Shown piece by piece: positions 6,323-7,060 of a DNA stretch of 7,060 nucleotides. The stretch is from NCBI GenBank assembly GCA_934777095.1, contig CAKVNP010000107.1, forward strand, positions 1-7,060, in the 5' to 3' direction. The notes beneath the pieces are model-generated. The model was given only the letters and a program-made list of their open reading frames with translations. It did not search any database and had not been told where the DNA came from. The first letter of the stretch is position 1. Each line of letters begins with the position of its first letter. This stretch comes from an uncultured Clostridium sp. (GTDB lineage Bacteria; Bacillota; Clostridia; Clostridiales; Clostridiaceae). A program made the translations under genes and the position numbers.

Positions 6323-6458
6323 TATATAATCCATTATTATAATTAAAAAATCACTTTATGTATTAAATAAACAGAATAAAAAAATGAGAGTTATATCTCA
6401 AAAACAAATCTTTACGGAAACTTCAAATGATAATTAGATACCACCTTTCTACATTTTA

Positions 6459-6467
6459 TGTTATAAT
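6459..6467 (+). promoter_or_regulatory. Extended -10 promoter of the second lipoprotein gene
   Basis: TG-T-TATAAT forms a perfect extended -10 element 42 nt before the TTG start at 6509. The -35 at 17 nt (TACCAC) is weak, which an extended -10 can compensate for. This indicates separate transcription from the preceding small lipoprotein gene. Confidence 0.5.
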
Positions 6468-6508
6468 TTGTATATTATAGAAGTTATTTTAATGGAGGTG
6501 TATATTCT

Positions 6509-7060
6509 TTGGAATACAGATTCTCGAATATATTTTGTAGTAACAAAAAAAATAAGAGCATGATTTCAATGTGCTTAATATTAGTATTTATGCTCTCAAC
6601 ACTAATATTATTTAGCTGTGAAGGTAACAATATTGACAAGGATAAAGCAACTATTGAAGGCTTTATGAAGTGTTTATATGAAGTAGATAATTATGATATT
6701 ATTGATAAAGCTGAATCTACTTATACATTTTTAGGCGAAGGAGTTACTGAAAAAAACACTACTTCAGAAGAAGAATCCTTTGCTATTATATACAATGGAA
6801 TGGATAAATACATGACTAACAAGTATTCAGCTAGTGGTACTCTTATTTCAAGTAGAATATCTCCAGTAAGAAGTGCTTTACTTGCTGAAAAAGGTGATTA
6901 CTTAGTGTCTATTAATAAAAGCAAAGTTGATGAGACCTCTTCTTCAAATTCTGTTAGAGAGTATACTGTAGTAACAGATATAACTTATACTTTTAGCGAT
7001 GGTAGCACAAAAACTGGCGAAGTCACTGGAAATGTAAAGTTTGAAAAGGAAGATAATAAA
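6509..7060 (+). CDS. Putative lipoprotein, 3' end beyond the window (partial)
   Basis: The frame opens at a TTG, 8 nt after a textbook SD (GGAGGTG, 6494-6500), and stays open for 184 codons to the window edge, so the C-terminus is missing. The N-terminus is a long lipoprotein signal: MEYRFSNIF, then KKNK, then a hydrophobic core ending in LFSC with Cys37 as the lipidation site. The exported part begins EGNNIDKDKATIEGFMKCLYEVD. It then shows alternating polar and hydrophobic stretches (YTVVTDITYTFSDGSTKTGE near 161-180) suggestive of beta strands. A helix followed by a curved sheet would suit an NTF2/SnoaL-like extracytoplasmic domain, but this is impression only. An internal ATG at 6560 (residue 18) is possible but has no comparable SD. 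No family is recognised. Confidence 0.8.
   Translation, partial: MEYRFSNIFCSNKKNKSMISMCLILVFMLSTLILFSCEGNNIDKDKATIEGFMKCLYEVDNYDIIDKAESTYTFLGEGVTEKNTTSEEESFAIIYNGMDKYMTNKYSASGTLISSRISPVRSALLAEKGDYLVSINKSKVDETSSSNSVREYTVVTDITYTFSDGSTKTGEVTGNVKFEKEDNK

Noticed and set aside
6323..6350. ATAAT-CC-ATTAT inverted repeat after the small lipoprotein stop, considered as its terminator
   Set aside because: The stem has no G-C pairs and no following U-tract. It looks like AT-rich background.
6384..6399. Short hairpin TGAGA-6 nt-TCTCA flanked by A runs, considered as a terminator
   Set aside because: The stem is only 5 bp. Its T-run would face leftward, where no leftward gene is seen to its right within the window. 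It gives no U-tract for the rightward lipoprotein gene.

Overview
The window is very AT-rich on both strands. It has strong clostridial-type Shine-Dalgarno (SD) sequences, TTG/GTG starts, sigma-A-like promoters and U-tract hairpins. Together these suggest a low-GC Firmicute, most likely a Clostridium; the species cannot be fixed from sequence reading alone. No RNA genes, CRISPR arrays, insertion sequences or phage genes were found.

Left and centre (about 110-5056, all minus strand): a compact pentose operon read leftward in the order xylulokinase (xylB), ROK-family repressor (xylR), a DUF4867 cupin-like protein, and a sugar isomerase of the L-fucose/L-arabinose isomerase superfamily. The gaps are 28, 13 and 41 nt, so the genes are probably co-transcribed. 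The isomerase is not classical XylA. From memory, C. acetobutylicum has the same gene set (CAC2610-CAC2613), where the fucose-isomerase-like protein was recognised as a non-orthologous xylose isomerase (XylA-II). The inferred pathway is D-xylose to D-xylulose (isomerase) to D-xylulose 5-phosphate (XylB). XylR would be the sugar-responsive repressor. The role of the DUF4867 protein is unknown. No xylose transporter lies inside the window.

Control region (4944-5060): a good promoter (TTGAAA-N17-TAAAAT) lies between two related inverted-repeat clusters, one just after the start point and one just upstream of the -35. The upstream cluster also overlaps a one-mismatch CcpA cre-like site. This fits a xylose-induced, glucose-repressed, self-regulated operon.

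Right side: a leftward TraX-family membrane protein gene (5145-5891) ends in a strong intrinsic terminator that separates it from the xyl promoter. Its promoter region overlaps that of a rightward gene for a small Asn-rich lipoprotein (6020-6322). A second lipoprotein gene follows. It starts at a TTG (6509), has a textbook SD and runs off the right edge. Neither lipoprotein could be assigned a function.

Several starts differ from the longest open frame. The isomerase, the DUF4867 protein and the TraX protein are each shortened here, because the SD lies inside, or downstream of, the longest open frame's start.
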